From: Odontocerum albicorne
Taxonomy: Eukaryota > Arthropoda > Insecta > Trichoptera > Odontoceridae
Direction of reading: 5' to 3'
NCBI GenBank assembly: GCA_949825065.1
Contig: OX463852.1
Span: forward strand, 20,362,189-20,426,188
DNA: 64,000 bases
The position numbers and the translations under genes are program-made. The notes under the pieces are model-generated. The model was given only the letters and a program-made list of their open reading frames with translations. It was not told the DNA's origin and did not search any database. This document shows, one piece after another, positions 1 through 33,163 of the stretch; within the stretch, counting starts at the first letter, position 1, and the number at the start of each line of letters is the position of its first letter.

Positions 1-556
1 TGTTGATTTTGAAAAATTAGAAAATGTTTTCAACATATGAGATCTAGTAGCTATTTTTATATGAATGGATACCCTTGTGTATTGTATATGCTGCATTAAA
101 AAAGGCTTAGCAATATATTTGGCATGGACATACGCATTTGGAATTAATTTTATGATTTAACTCTATAAAACTGACACAAAAATAACTTTTTTGTATGAGT
201 TTTATAGTGAATGAGATTTTACTTAAATATGTATTGTTCTAACTAAAATGACTTCTATGAATAATATCACTCAAATAAATGATAACTATATATACTCGTA
301 TGTTTTATTTGTATTCATTTCAAACCTTATATATTTTTACATATTTATTTAAACAAAATTTTTACATCTTGGATACTTAAAATCAGTTAAATAAAACATT
401 TCATTATCTTTGAATGATATTCTGAAAAGTTTTATAAATTTCATATTTAAAAAAATGTAATTCTTCCGATTTGCTAAAAACCATACAATGCAAAATAAAA
501 TATGAATAACTGATTTAAATCATAGAAAAATGTTAATGCAAAATTAATATAGATAA

Positions 557-562
557 TTTATT
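557..562 (-). terminator. Poly(A) signal candidate of ZAD zinc-finger gene
   Basis: TTTATT on the plus strand reads AATAAA on the minus strand, about 75 nt past the stop codon of the zinc-finger gene. The rest of 1-636 is AT-rich with no coding signal that I can see. Confidence 0.45.
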
Positions 563-636
563 TTCTCTTTTATTGCATATTAAGTCAGTCTCCTAAAAAG
601 ATATAGATTTAAGAAGTTTAATTCTATATTATTGCT

Positions 637-2094
637 TCAAGTTCCATTCTTCTTTTCTGCATTCGGATGGTTCAGTTTTAAATGTTTGGTCAAATGACAC
701 ACACGGAAGAATCCTTTCATACAAAATTTACAGACAAATGGAGTATTTCCCGTGTGTTTCAAAATATGGCAATCCAACACCCATTGAGCGTAAAAGGAGC
801 GGCCACATCCAGGTATATTACATTCAAACTTTCCAGCAGCTGTATGTTGACGAGAATGTACTATAAGACCTCTTTTACGGGAGAATTGCTTATCGCAAAT
901 TTCACATCGATGCGGTTTATCCCCAGTATGTTCTGTCATATGTTCAACTAAGTTGGAACATATTTTACGACAAATCAGACATTGTCCAGATTTCTCAGAA
1001 TGTACCACCCTGATATGTGCATCTAAATTTCCTTTTATTACGAATGCGGCACCACATTTCTCACAGACGTGTTCCTTTTTATTGCTATGTAGTTTCATGT
1101 GTTGTTTTAGTGCAAATGGAGATTTAACACCTTTCCCACAGATGCTGCAAATAAAAGGACGATCTTGACTATGTACGCTACGATGACGTTTTAAATGAGT
1201 CAGCTCTACGAAAGTTTTAGCACACAGATCACAAGCATATGGGCGTTGTCCACTGTGACGTCTTTGATGTGCTGTGAGTGAGCCCAGTTGAGCAAAACTG
1301 CGACCGCATTCAGAACATTTATACGGAAGTTCTCCACTATGTATACGATAGTGTATTTTTAAATTAGAACTACTAGAGAATCTTTTTCCACAAGTTTCGC
1401 AAGTAAAGCGACGTTCTTGCGCTTGTGAAAAGGCTGATCTAGATATGTGTTTTCTTTCAAGATGAATTCTTAATGAGGATTTTTGTGAGAAGCGCATAGG
1501 ACAAGCTGGACAAATATGGGGCCTTTCTCCGCTATGAACACGCCAGTGAATTTCTAACGCAGATCTGCTCCGGAGTTGTAAACCACAACTACTGCAAGTA
1601 CAAGGTCCGCAGTACTTCTTAATTAAATTCTTTTTATTTTCTAAAAGCTTCTTCGATTTAAATTTATCTTTTTGCTTTATTTTTTTTTTCTTAAAAAGTA
1701 TTTTTGTTATGTTTTCATCACTGGTTGTGTTTTCTTCCCCAGTATATAAATCATTTTCATTTTCCGACATGGCACCAATTGATTCTTTCTGTAGGCTGTG
1801 ATTAGAATTTTTTGAAAATGGGATAAATTCATGTTTTAAAGTTGCAGCGGCTTGATGCAGTTGTTGATCCGATTTTTGGCATTTATCGACGAAATGTTGG
1901 ACAACTTTTAATTCTTCAATACAAATAGAGCATATTGAAGATGGAAATCCATCGCCTTTTTTAATTGTAATACCAGAATAGTTTTGAATTTTTGCGCTAA
2001 TATTTTCCACTAAGTCACAACTGAACATACAAAAACCATTTTCGTTGTAATTTAAGCACACACGACAATTCAAGTCATATTTTTTTAAAGCCAT
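637..2094 (-). CDS. ZAD / C2H2 zinc-finger transcription factor
   Basis: Intact single-exon frame of 485 residues. The N-terminus is a zinc-finger-associated domain (ZAD) with cysteine pairs C10/C13 and C55/C58, a fold that mediates dimerisation in insect proteins. An acidic and then lysine-rich linker (about 100-160) follows. Eleven C2H2 fingers run to the C-terminus: C167-H187, C195-H216, C232-H252, C260-H280, C288-H308, C316-H336, C344-H365, C372-H389, C397-H417, C425-H447 and C455-H476. Several are joined by H-[ST]-G-[EDQ]-[RLK]-P type linkers. The finger at 425 has a four-residue gap between its cysteines, and the one at 372 has a shortened loop. The family consists of nuclear DNA-binding regulators that are greatly expanded in holometabolous insects; target and orthologue cannot be named from sequence. 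The start is the ATG at 2094, directly before the ZAD. The gene is transcribed away from the p62 locus. Confidence 0.93.
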   Translation of the reverse strand: MALKKYDLNCRVCLNYNENGFCMFSCDLVENISAKIQNYSGITIKKGDGFPSSICSICIEELKVVQHFVDKCQKSDQQLHQAAATLKHEFIPFSKNSNHSLQKESIGAMSENENDLYTGEENTTSDENITKILFKKKKIKQKDKFKSKKLLENKKNLIKKYCGPCTCSSCGLQLRSRSALEIHWRVHSGERPHICPACPMRFSQKSSLRIHLERKHISRSAFSQAQERRFTCETCGKRFSSSSNLKIHYRIHSGELPYKCSECGRSFAQLGSLTAHQRRHSGQRPYACDLCAKTFVELTHLKRHRSVHSQDRPFICSICGKGVKSPFALKQHMKLHSNKKEHVCEKCGAAFVIKGNLDAHIRVVHSEKSGQCLICRKICSNLVEHMTEHTGDKPHRCEICDKQFSRKRGLIVHSRQHTAAGKFECNIPGCGRSFYAQWVLDCHILKHTGNTPFVCKFCMKGFFRVCHLTKHLKLNHPNAEKKNGT

Positions 2095-2465
2095 TGTGTA
2101 AATCAGTTATTCAAGTTGATGACGCAGAAAATAAAAATGTGAAATTAAGATTTAATTTTTTTAATACAAACAAAAATGAGCACAATTTGAATCGTTTATA
2201 TTGATATAAAGGTTAGAAAGTAAAACTGAAATCGCTTTTGATAGTTCAACAAAATGTTGCTTTTAGTAAAAAAAAAAAATAGGAATCTATTATTCACATA
2301 TGGCAATTTTTTGATACTGTACAATACATGTTTGATTTATGTAAGTTTGAAAAAAGTATGTTTTATAAATCGACCAATATCAGACACCACACCTCATCTT
2401 AATTTGAGGTGAAAGTGGAACAAACTTAAAAAAATAACAAAAGTATATATTGATGCACCCATAAA
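2095..2465. other. Upstream flank of zinc-finger gene
   Basis: AT-rich spacer between the zinc-finger start codon and a GC-rich repeat. It presumably includes the minus-strand promoter, but I see no distinct core element. Confidence 0.3.
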
Positions 2466-3217
2466 TGTCACCCGTCGTGATGAGATTCACCGATTCCAGT
2501 CGCGACTGTCCTGCGACCTGCGTTGCAGCCTGCTAGAGCCGCTGTGCCATCCCGGACCAGCATTGCCGCACACCTAGAGCTGTCCTGCCAGACCGGCGTT
2601 GCCGCCTGCCAGAGCCTCCTCACCGTCCCGCCCAGACCAGCATTGCGGCTGCCTGGAGCCGCCCTGCCTGGACCTGCGTTGCCGCTGCCTGGACCTGCAT
2701 TGCCGCCCATCTAGAGTCACTTTGCCATCCTACCTGAACGTGCATTGCCGCCCATCTAGAGCCTAGCGTAACCGCCTGCTAGAACCACTCTACTGTCCTG
2801 CCTGTACCCGCTTTTCCGCTGCTTAGAGCCGCCTGCCGTCCAGTACGGACCAGCGTTGCCACCTGCCAGAGCCGCCTGCCATCCAGTACGGACCAGCGTT
2901 GCCACCTGCCAGAGCCGCCTCGTCCGGACCTGTATTACCGCCCATCTAGAGCCGCCCTGCCATCACCAGCCTTGTCACCCATCTGAAGCCGCCCTGCTGT
3001 CATGCCTGGATCAACATTATCGCCCACCTCGAGCCATCTTAGCTCCATTCTCGGGCCAACGCGGCTAACCTACCTGAACTGCTACCAACCTATTGTATCG
3101 CCTTGATATTTATTTAAAATAAAATGGTTAAATAATGTTTTTGTGTTGTCATTGTCGCCCTGAGCTCCTTGAATACCCTCATCCAGTCACGGTGGTAGTG
3201 CCGTAGAGACATTTACA
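2466..3217 (+). repeat. GC-rich tandem repeat in an LTR-like block
   Basis: From about 2510 to 3060 the sequence is an abrupt GC-rich island made of imperfect units of roughly 50-60 bp around the phrase 'ctgcc-gacc-gcgttgccgcc-gccagagccgcc'. The block begins TGTCACCC, carries AATAAA at 3118-3123, and could end ...TTTACA at 3217, which together resemble a retrotransposon long terminal repeat. No second LTR, clear primer-binding site or target-site duplication was found, so the LTR reading is tentative. Open frames inside it come from repeat composition, not genes. Confidence 0.4.
2468..2487 (+). repeat. 20-bp inverted repeat, left copy
   Basis: TCACCCGTCGTGATGAGATT; its exact reverse complement is at 3561-3580, about 1.07 kb away. 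The pair brackets the GC-rich block and looks like parts of one repeat family inserted in opposite directions. Confidence 0.7.
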
Positions 3218-3560
3218 TTTTCTATTACTGGGAGGTGGTATCAATATATTATTCTTAATCACGCTCAAGAGAGAATTGAAATAATATTACATTACATTGA
3301 ATATCATTTCACCCTAGTTTTCTTTTTCTTATCATATCCTCTAGTAACTCTAGTTCTACCTTTTTTGTTTATTGCTAAGTAATATTTTTACTGGAATGTC
3401 AATATATATTTTTAAACCTATTCAGGATTAAAACTTTACGTATTCAAGATAAACTGAATAGTTAAAAGAAATTATTATTCAACAATATATACACAAAATA
3501 ATTAATATTATTGATACCCCCTCTTGGTATTTTTTTTATGTTCCTTCCTTCAGGATGATA

Positions 3561-3580
3561 AATCTCATCACGACGGGTGA
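3561..3580 (-). repeat. 20-bp inverted repeat, right copy
   Basis: Perfect reverse complement of 2468-2487. The segment 3218-3724 around it is AT-rich and carries no recognised gene; 'ggtatcaata' near 3236 recurs in inverted form near 3508. Confidence 0.7.
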
Positions 3581-3721
3581 TTGATAGACAGGTGCTGCCT
3601 ATAATCGCATCATTATGAAATAAATCTTCAAATAAATTGATATTTAACTTGAAAATTTTATAATCATTTCGTTCTTTTTTTGTAAAGAAAACCTTAAAAA
3701 TAAGTGACACATACATACATA

Positions 3722-4310
3722 CCATCACGCCGTCTGCCTGTCGGGGTAGGCAGATACAAGAGAGTGGTAGGATTTCCTATCGCGACACACATATTTCGCC
3801 TCTTCTATATTCATATACCCTCTCATAAAGCGTCTACGATTTATTTGACTTTTAGTTTTTTTCTTTCGAAATATCGTACTTAGGTCCGAGTATACTTTTT
3901 TTAGTCTTCCTCTCTTCTCTTTCACTCACATTTGCACTATATATTTGTTTTGTTAGTCTTCATTCCTTCGTTTTACGTGTCCAAACCATCTCAGAGTTCT
4001 TCTTTTTATCTTATTCAACACATCGACCTTCAGTTCACATTCATCCCTTATTACATTCCGCATTTTGTCATACATTGTCACCCCGTGTACTATTTTAAGC
4101 GCACGCATTTCTACTGCCTTTATTCAGCTCTTTTCACGTTGACGTTTTTCTCCCATACACCAAAGTTGGTACTAAAATATGGTTATGAACTCATCTTAGC
4201 AGATTTTGATACTGTTCGGTTCGAGTATATATATTTTAATGTCACATTGACTTTGTTTCATATCGCTTACACGCCGTTCGATATTCAGTTTTATGTATAA
4301 AAGGTCATGT
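3722..4310 (-). mobile_element. LINE 3' end remnant
   Basis: Starts 'catcacgcc...ctgtcggggtaggcaga', the usual terminal sequence of a moth-type non-LTR retrotransposon read in reverse. It matches 47655-48190 over nearly its whole length and the tails at 9060-9190 (opposite orientation) and 38040-38290. On the minus strand the region corresponds to the decayed C-terminal part of the LINE protein and its 3' UTR. All frames are broken. Confidence 0.7.
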
Positions 4311-4836
4311 AGCGATAGGAACAGGTAAAAAATGTTATATGCAGTTTTGCTCAATAATATATTTAATTAACATCAGATACTATGCAGTTTTGCTCATAAT
4401 ATTTTTAATTAACATCAGATATTATATACGTTAACCATTCCTCAATACCCTCAGATATAACATTAATTACTAAAGAACAAGTCATGCTCATGCATAACTT
4501 ACTCTGAAATTTTCCACAATTTTTGTCATGGTTATTAAACATTTAATGAAATACACACAAAATCATTCCCAAATGCATGACACAGATCCTTGATTTGCAG
4601 ATCTTATGTGAAAATCTAGAAATTCAAGGATTTGTATTCAATGTACGCAAATCTTGGCGTTATTGTATACATCATTCTAGAAACAAAATTTCGCATCGTA
4701 ATGTTGGTAGATTCAAGAAATAAACGTCTAAAAATCATTTGTCATTTTCTTGTTCAGGCTTTGTGATGTGATTATTGCATCACTTTGTGAAATTCTTTAC
4801 TATAATAAAGGTTACCTGATTCCCCACTGCTCATAT
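4311..4836. other. AT-rich spacer with 43-bp tandem duplication
   Basis: Intergenic DNA upstream of the p62 locus. Around 4335-4425 a unit containing 'atgcagttttgctca' and 'aattaacatcagata' is present twice with a period near 43 bp. No gene seen. Confidence 0.4.
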
Positions 4837-4916
4837 CGAAGTCGACATTTGTCAGTGGTGTTTCCTAACGATTGTTTTTGTTGTGTTCAAGTGAAGGAAC
4901 AAGTTATTCTTTGAAG
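4837..4916 (+). other. ref(2)P: Putative 5' UTR exon of p62 gene
   Basis: A less AT-rich stretch ending ...TTGAAG|GTAAATG (donor at 4917). A matching acceptor (TATTTTAG, ending at 6848) lies 13 bp before the p62 ATG, so an untranslated first exon here is plausible. The 5' limit is a guess. Confidence 0.3.
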
Positions 4917-5931
4917 GTAAATGTTTTCCATATTGTAATTTGGAATATGTATTCGTCTACAGATTTGAAGGAAAAAACTGGCTTATCCATTTTTTGAAAT
5001 GTTTACAATGTACTTAGTTCAGTTTCGTCTTAAAATACTTGACATGAATATTTGTGTATTTTTTATTTTATCGATAGCGGCCATTGCTTTCGAAAGTAGG
5101 TAAAATGTCGATTAGATTATTGATCAGTTTTAATTATTATTGCGTCGTACATATTTTTGAGTTTTAACTATGAGTTCTATTGTTACTTATTAATATGTTT
5201 ATTATTTAATCAGATTCTAAAATCAACGGAGAGCATAAAACAGTTATACACATATTTTTTGTATTATATTTGCCTATAAATTTTGTATTTTTATAGTCAA
5301 AATTTTTGTGTTATATCTATCTACAGTCTGTTTTTGACGAACTAGACAATTTTACCAATTTTTTACATAGTTCATTTTCAAATTTGTTTTTTGGTTTTTA
5401 ACAAACGGATATTAAAGAAAAACGTTATACGTTAAACCATATTGAAAATTTGTTTTTTGTTCCCGAATATTTTTTCACTAATTTGTTTATCTGCACATTT
5501 CCATATGAATATATTTTGTCACTTCTTGTTTATTAAAACTATAAATACCCCAATGTATGTCTAAGTATTGATTTTACTTAAATACTTAAAATTATATTTT
5601 ATTCTGAGACGCTTTACCTAAGGAACTCGCTCACCAAATAATTTTTCGAGTAGGGGAGGTATAATGAATGATACATTTATAGTCATTTGTGTTCTTGGGG
5701 AAATTTTTTGATAAGGGAATTAAAGTTATGTACTTGAATTTTTTAAATTTTGCTTGATTGTCAAGTGACATAAGCATACCAGAATTTGTGATAAATAAAA
5801 ATCATAAGAATTTCGACACCATCAGTGACTACAATTTAACTTTTTTTTCTTTTGAATTCGGCTCAAATAATTATTCTATTTGATTGCCTTCAACATTAAG
5901 CAGATGGTAAACCAGTATACTTTATTTTGAA

Positions 5932-6287
5932 AGAGTAATTGTTATACATATTATTTATCCACACATGAATTACTAATTAAGTTTTTTTTAAAGCTACATG
6001 CTGCAATATTGTGAAACACCGCTTCTTGCTAACTCATGTTTTGTAGCATGAGTCATCATTGTTGATGATCAATGTAATTTGAATACTGTTTATAGAAATG
6101 ATTTTTGTATAATATGCAAAAATCATTTTTATAAACAGTATTCAAATTACATTGATCATCAACAATGACTCATGCTACAAAACATGAGTTAGCAAGAAGC
6201 GGTGTTTCACAATATTGCATGTAGGTTTAAAAAAAAACTTGATTAGTAATTCATGTGTGGATAAATAACATGTGTTACAATTACTCT
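5932..6287. repeat. 356-bp near-perfect hairpin (fold-back MITE)
   Basis: The left arm (5932-about 6105) and right arm (about 6115-6287) are reverse complements of about 170 nt with few mismatches, separated by a very short AT loop near 6110. Ends read agagtaatt...aattactct. It lies in the presumed 5' UTR intron of the p62 gene, so transcription would produce a long double-stranded stem. No coding capacity. Probably a fold-back or MITE-type insertion. Confidence 0.85.
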
Positions 6288-6861
6288 ATATTATATTCAA
6301 TGTCAGTACTGTTAGTAATATTTATTTGTATTTTGTAATAGCCACCTTTGTATTCTTACACATGACTTTTTTTTGTAATAATTTTAATCTGTCTATAACA
6401 GTGGGTTAAAATCCGCAGTTAGAGTACCCTTTAGAAGAGTCTGTTCTCTAAACGGTGCTTTATAGTGTGTCCTATTTTACTAATAATTAAAGTAACTATA
6501 TATATGTTTTACAATTGAAGTTATACTTGTAAGTATATTGAAAAACACTATTTTAATGATAAATTTTTTACATTCATATAGGATGTCCTTCAAATCTATG
6601 AATTTACTTTGGATAACTTAATTTTATCTCTTTTTGTAATATTAACTTTGATCAATCTTACTTAAGAGGAATACGGTAGTAAGAGAATGAGTGCTAAGAT
6701 AAACTTTTGAAAAAGTATAGTATCTTCTACGATTAGAGTAAATTCAACTTAATATGATTTTTGTAGTGATTCATTTTTTTAGATTATGTTGCAGAATTAT
6801 TTGTAAATTTAACTTGTGTATTGATTGATAATAAATATTTTATTTTAGATTCTAATCCAAG

Positions 6862-28961
<22,100 letters not shown>

Positions 28962-29667
28962 AATATGTTTACAGTAATTAACACATTTTCATTATTCAGT
29001 CCATTTCTATTTGTATGGAATTGATAATATTCTCTTTTAATGTACGGATGAGTCTTTTTTAATATGAATGTTTAAAATGTGAGCTGTTCAAAACGAGAAA
29101 TTCCAGTTGATTAAAATATAATTTTTCAGCATTTTTTAACATTGCATTCAATCATTTCATTGCTAAATTTGGATTTGAAAAAAAATTACATAAACATTTA
29201 TATTTGGAAGTTGATGTAATTTCATTTAATATGTTGCATCGTAAGATGATAAATTAAAATCAAGTAGAAGCATTTTTATTCAATTGTTCATTTTAGTGTT
29301 TTTACCATATATCGAGATCTTTGAAATACCATCAAAGAAATGTCATTTTTCATTGTGATATATTCTACAATTGAAAAAATGTTTTCTAATTTTCAATCTG
29401 GCTGTGAAATTTAATCAGTTTTGAACAACAGGTATTTTTGTGATTGCAAATTGAAAATATAAGGTGTTTAAAACTTAAGATAATAAAAAAAATATATCCA
29501 TATAGCATTTATCTTAATATTTAGGATATTGTTGTAAATTAGACCTAGCCCATAGAAATATTGTTTACACATTAGAAATTGAGTCACACTTATTCTGAAC
29601 ATATTTTTTATTGAATAACGTTGATCTTTTTAAATACATGACAAACTTTAATTATTGTCCAGTTAAT
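28962..29667 (+). other. p62 3' UTR and downstream flank
   Basis: AT-rich. AATAAA occurs at 29482-29487, about 520 nt past the stop. No other gene signal. Confidence 0.4.
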
Positions 29668-29885
29668 TGAGGATCTCCATAGCCTAATTGGTAAGATGCC
29701 AGTCTCCTAACTTAGAGGTTGCGGGTTTAAATCTCACTGGAATCAAATTTAAAAAAAAAGACATCTGTCTGGTTTTCACTTAAGGCCTCTTTAACATCTT
29801 TTTGGTTGGTTGGAAGAGATCAAAACATGGTAATAAGCCCACCAGGTTGTATTGTGTACAATTAAAGTGTATTACAATATTTCCA
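29668..29885 (+). mobile_element. tRNA-derived SINE
   Basis: RNA polymerase III A-box TAGCCTAATTGG (29680-29691) and B-box GGTTTAAATC (29724-29733), then a body containing 'gtctggttttcactta' and 'ttggttggttggaagagat'. The same body recurs in reverse at 36787-36895. From there to 30686 the sequence is AT-rich with nothing recognisable. Confidence 0.7.
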
Positions 29886-30686
29886 TTTTAAGATTTGCAA
29901 TTAGATACCCCTTCAAGGTTACTTCTATATGTAGTTACTTTGTCATATATCAATTCCCAAAATGCTTTAACTAAAGATGTTTCAATTTAAAAAAATGTAA
30001 TACTTATCTATAGATTGACAGATTTTACTGATTTGTTGTGGCTCAATTTTTGGTAGTTATATATAAAAATCTGATTTGATAATTTTGTTAATAGAAGTTT
30101 ATGTAATACTTCTATTAGTTTAATTTTGTTGCATTTTATTAATATATTGGCTATCAAAATTGGGAAAGTGGGTACTATTTAGCTATTGTCTTTAGATAAT
30201 AAAGTATGTATTCTGAAAATGTGATTTTTTATTTATTTCTTGTCCTTGTTTTTTCTTCAAAAAGGGTATTTTATGAAGCCTCTTAAGTTATATAAAATTA
30301 ATCTGAAAATTTGTCGTATTAACAAGGCGTGTTTTTTAAGTAAGCTCTGTTTTGAAATTACTGCCGATTTTAGCTGAGAAGATACAGCTCATGTGTGGTG
30401 ACATTTTTGATTGAGAAATTTGCTGTTGGTCATTTTGTCGCTATCAGACTCATGTTTGATGCTGCTTGTGAATGATTTACAATGAGTGCAACAATAAACA
30501 ATCCCGTCAACTGCGAGATTCATTCTGTGGTTATGGACCAAATGTTAAGAGCAAAGTTTCCCAAACTTTGTTAGACTCACCGCTCCCTTTTCAAAGATAA
30601 TTTTTGTATCTCAACTAATACTAAAATTGTAAGTATAGCAGTGTTTGTAATTTTTTTAATTCATCAAAATGTTTATGTAGCTATTA

Positions 30687-31973
30687 GGTTAGTCAAAAAG
30701 TTTTGAAAGCGGAAATGAAAATACATTTTTTTTGGGGGGAAATCACTTTTATTGCTCAGTATAGTCTCCCATAAGATCAATACACTTGGTCCAACGATCT
30801 TCCAACTTTGTTGTCCAATCACGGAAGTGACTTTCTGGAAGGCCTGCAAAATACTCCTCTACGACGGCTATAACCTCTTCGTTTGATGAAAAATGCTTTC
30901 CACGAAGGAATTTTTTGAGGTGTGAGAACAGCCAGAAGTCAGAGGGAGCTAAATCTGGCGAATAGGGTGGATGCTGCAACAATTCGTACCCCAATTCACT
31001 GATTTTCGCGATGGTTTTTTGAGCTGTGTGAGCAGGTGCATTGTCTTGATGAAAAATGATTTTTTTCTTCTGCAAACCGGGTCTTTTTTCACAAATTTTT
31101 TCATCCAACTGGTCCAAAAGGTCACAATAATAATCAGAGTTTATTGTCTTACCAGTTTGGAGATAATCTATCAATAAAATTCCTTTTGCATCCCAAAAAA
31201 CTGACGCTAACACCTTCTTGGCCGATTTCTGGACACGAACTCGCTTCGGAGCCAAAGTGCCTGGTTCACACCAATCCTTAGCCTCTTGTTTTGATTCAGG
31301 ATCATGGTGGTAGACCCAAGTCTCATCCATAGTGATGAATCGACGCAGAAAATCCTTTTTATCCTTTCGAAATTGCTCCAAATGTTGCTCAGAAAGTCGC
31401 ATTCGAACGTGTTTTTGTTGCATTGTTAGCAAATGCGGCACCCATTGTGCACACAGTTTTTTGAAACACAAAACTTCAGCCAAAATATGCCATGTTGTTC
31501 CATGTGAGATGCCTATGGTGTCATCTATCACATCCACAGTCGATCGATGATCTTCCAAAACCATATCCTGTATTTTTGCTATGATTTCTGGTGTTGATGC
31601 ACTTTTTGGACGTCCTGAGCGTGGATCGTCTTCAACGCTTGTACGGCCACGCTTAAACTCCAAAACCCATCGATGAACGGTTGGAAATGAAGGAGAAGAC
31701 TCCTTTAATACTTTCACGATCTTTGCATGGATCTCAGTAGCCGATAAACCTTCCAAAACAAAGAATTTAATCACTGCACGATATTCGGATTTTTCCATTG
31801 TTAAAAAATACACTGACACGTCAACTTCAAATGGCTTGTAAACAAAGAATGAATTGACAGATCGAAATGAAATTTTGAGTATGTTCTTATGAAAGATGAA
31901 ATATTAAAATGGTGTAAAAATTTTGGTTTTCTACTGCTCCATAGATGTCGCTTTCAAAACTTTTTGACTAATC
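30687..31973 (-). mobile_element. Intact mariner, family M1 copy 1
   Basis: 1287 bp between TA dinucleotides. The ends are GGTTAGTCAAAAAGTTTTGA and its reverse complement with a one-base change in the last bases (GACTAATC). Near identical to 34453-36274 and 62072-63358. Confidence 0.95.
30749..31819 (-). CDS. Intact mariner transposase
   Basis: A cut-and-paste DNA transposase that acts in the nucleus on the terminal repeats. The frame is open for 356 codons; the likely start is the second Met (ATG at 31798, MEKSEYRAV), giving about 349 residues, close to the family's usual 345-350. Domain order: two helix-turn-helix motifs (about 1-110, with RSGRP), linker WVPHLLT, then the catalytic core with MDETW (first Asp), FHQDNAPAH (second Asp) and YSPDLAPSDFW (third Asp, exactly 34 residues after the second: DD34D). 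No stop or frameshift is visible. One change relative to its sister copies is VIDDTIG for VIADTIG. Possibly functional; this needs testing. Confidence 0.92.
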   Translation of the reverse strand: MSVYFLTMEKSEYRAVIKFFVLEGLSATEIHAKIVKVLKESSPSFPTVHRWVLEFKRGRTSVEDDPRSGRPKSASTPEIIAKIQDMVLEDHRSTVDVIDDTIGISHGTTWHILAEVLCFKKLCAQWVPHLLTMQQKHVRMRLSEQHLEQFRKDKKDFLRRFITMDETWVYHHDPESKQEAKDWCEPGTLAPKRVRVQKSAKKVLASVFWDAKGILLIDYLQTGKTINSDYYCDLLDQLDEKICEKRPGLQKKKIIFHQDNAPAHTAQKTIAKISELGYELLQHPPYSPDLAPSDFWLFSHLKKFLRGKHFSSNEEVIAVVEEYFAGLPESHFRDWTTKLEDRWTKCIDLMGDYTEQ

Positions 31974-32361
31974 TAGTATGTGTGTAATTTTTTAATATCA
32001 AAAAGCTAGTTTGGAAATAAAAGAACTATTGAAATTCTAAAGCTATTTATTAAAATGAAATAAAAGTGAAATTGCATATAAACAAGATTGTTCACTATTA
32101 CTAGTAATTAATATCAATCAAATTGGTAACATTTAAAATAATCACTGATGGAAAGGGTGAGCATGCCATCCTTAAATCTCCGCAGTCAACTTTTTGCAGA
32201 CAGTTCCCCTTTTTACTCAAAACTTATGGCTGCACTAAATCCAAGTTCAACTAAATAGGATGAGGGAAATGCAATAAAAAAATCTAACAAAGCCTATAAT
32301 GATTTTTTTCCGTATGGCACCGTTCAATATATCTAAATTAGTGTTATTTATCTGCATTTGT

Positions 32362-32437
32362 ATGAGGTGCATGGTCAATGTGGAAACGCACTGGATTTCC
32401 ATGCGAAAGGTCATTGGTTCGAGCCCCAAATTCAGGA
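32362..32437 (+). repeat. tRNA-like SINE head
   Basis: B-box GGTTCGAGCCC at 32416-32426 with an A-box-like TGGTCAATGTGG about 50 bp upstream. No convincing acceptor stem, so it is a SINE or tRNA pseudogene and not a tRNA gene. Confidence 0.5.
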
Positions 32438-32779
32438 TAAAGTGTTGGTTTCTGCTTTTGCAACCTGAACTCTTGGTACCTGTTTTTTAATTTAAATTTT
32501 AATTCTTAGTTTGTCGATAATTCTATTAATTTTTCTTATAATTGCGATTCTGAATCTTGAGCACTTGACAATGGGTCTAAAATCAAATTGGGAATCTTCA
32601 TTCTAAGAATATCTTCAAATAGATTGTTAAAATCGTTGTGGAGTGCCTCCAAATGTTGGCAATAAATAAGAACGTCATCATCACATATTTATAAAAAATA
32701 TATGTGAAATAAAAAAAACCCAAGTCACATAAAGCCAGCTTTTTACATTAATTTTAAACTCCAGAAATTCTTATTTAAC

Positions 32780-33000
32780 GGGAAAGACAAAAATAGAATA
32801 CTTGGCAACAGTGGTGTGTATAAACTTTTGTGCTTACTGTGATAATTTCTATATAGGAAAGACCGGAAGATCTTTTGAAAGGAGATTTCGTGAACACAAA
32901 TCCGCCTTAACAAATCCTCGAATTTGTTCTGAAATGGCTAAACATTGTCACCGTGAAAACCATACAGAAATTTTGAGTTTGCCAAAAAATCAATAATAAA
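32780..33000 (+). mobile_element. Penelope-like element remnant with GIY-YIG domain
   Basis: After a frameshift, CDNFYIGKTGRSFERRFREH and ..MAKHCHRENHT match the GIY-YIG endonuclease that ends Penelope-like retroelements. The preceding NSGVYKL is in another frame. Only about 70 residues remain. The surrounding 31974-33163 is otherwise AT-rich without genes. Confidence 0.6.
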
Positions 33001-33163
33001 TACTTAAAATATCTGTTCAAATTGATGAATCCACAGTACTTATTAGAAAATTAACTTTGGCAGTATACTTAAAATGTGAAACAGATATGCTTAGTGACCC
33101 ACATTTTTTTTTAAATTCGATTAAATTGCCTGGCCAATTAGCATGTACAATCACTGAACACTA

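Noticed and set aside
682..1168. Plus-strand open frames of 71-89 residues
   Set aside because: Antisense shadows of the minus-strand zinc-finger gene, rich in residues expected from the reverse of C2H2 codons.
2468..3068. Pro/Ala/Gly-rich frames on both strands
   Set aside because: Produced by the GC-rich tandem repeat; no domain, and open on both strands.
32362..32437. tRNA gene
   Set aside because: B-box and A-box-like sites are present, but no acceptor stem or anticodon arm can be folded with confidence; better a SINE head. The same applies to 43980-44050 and 55290-55360.
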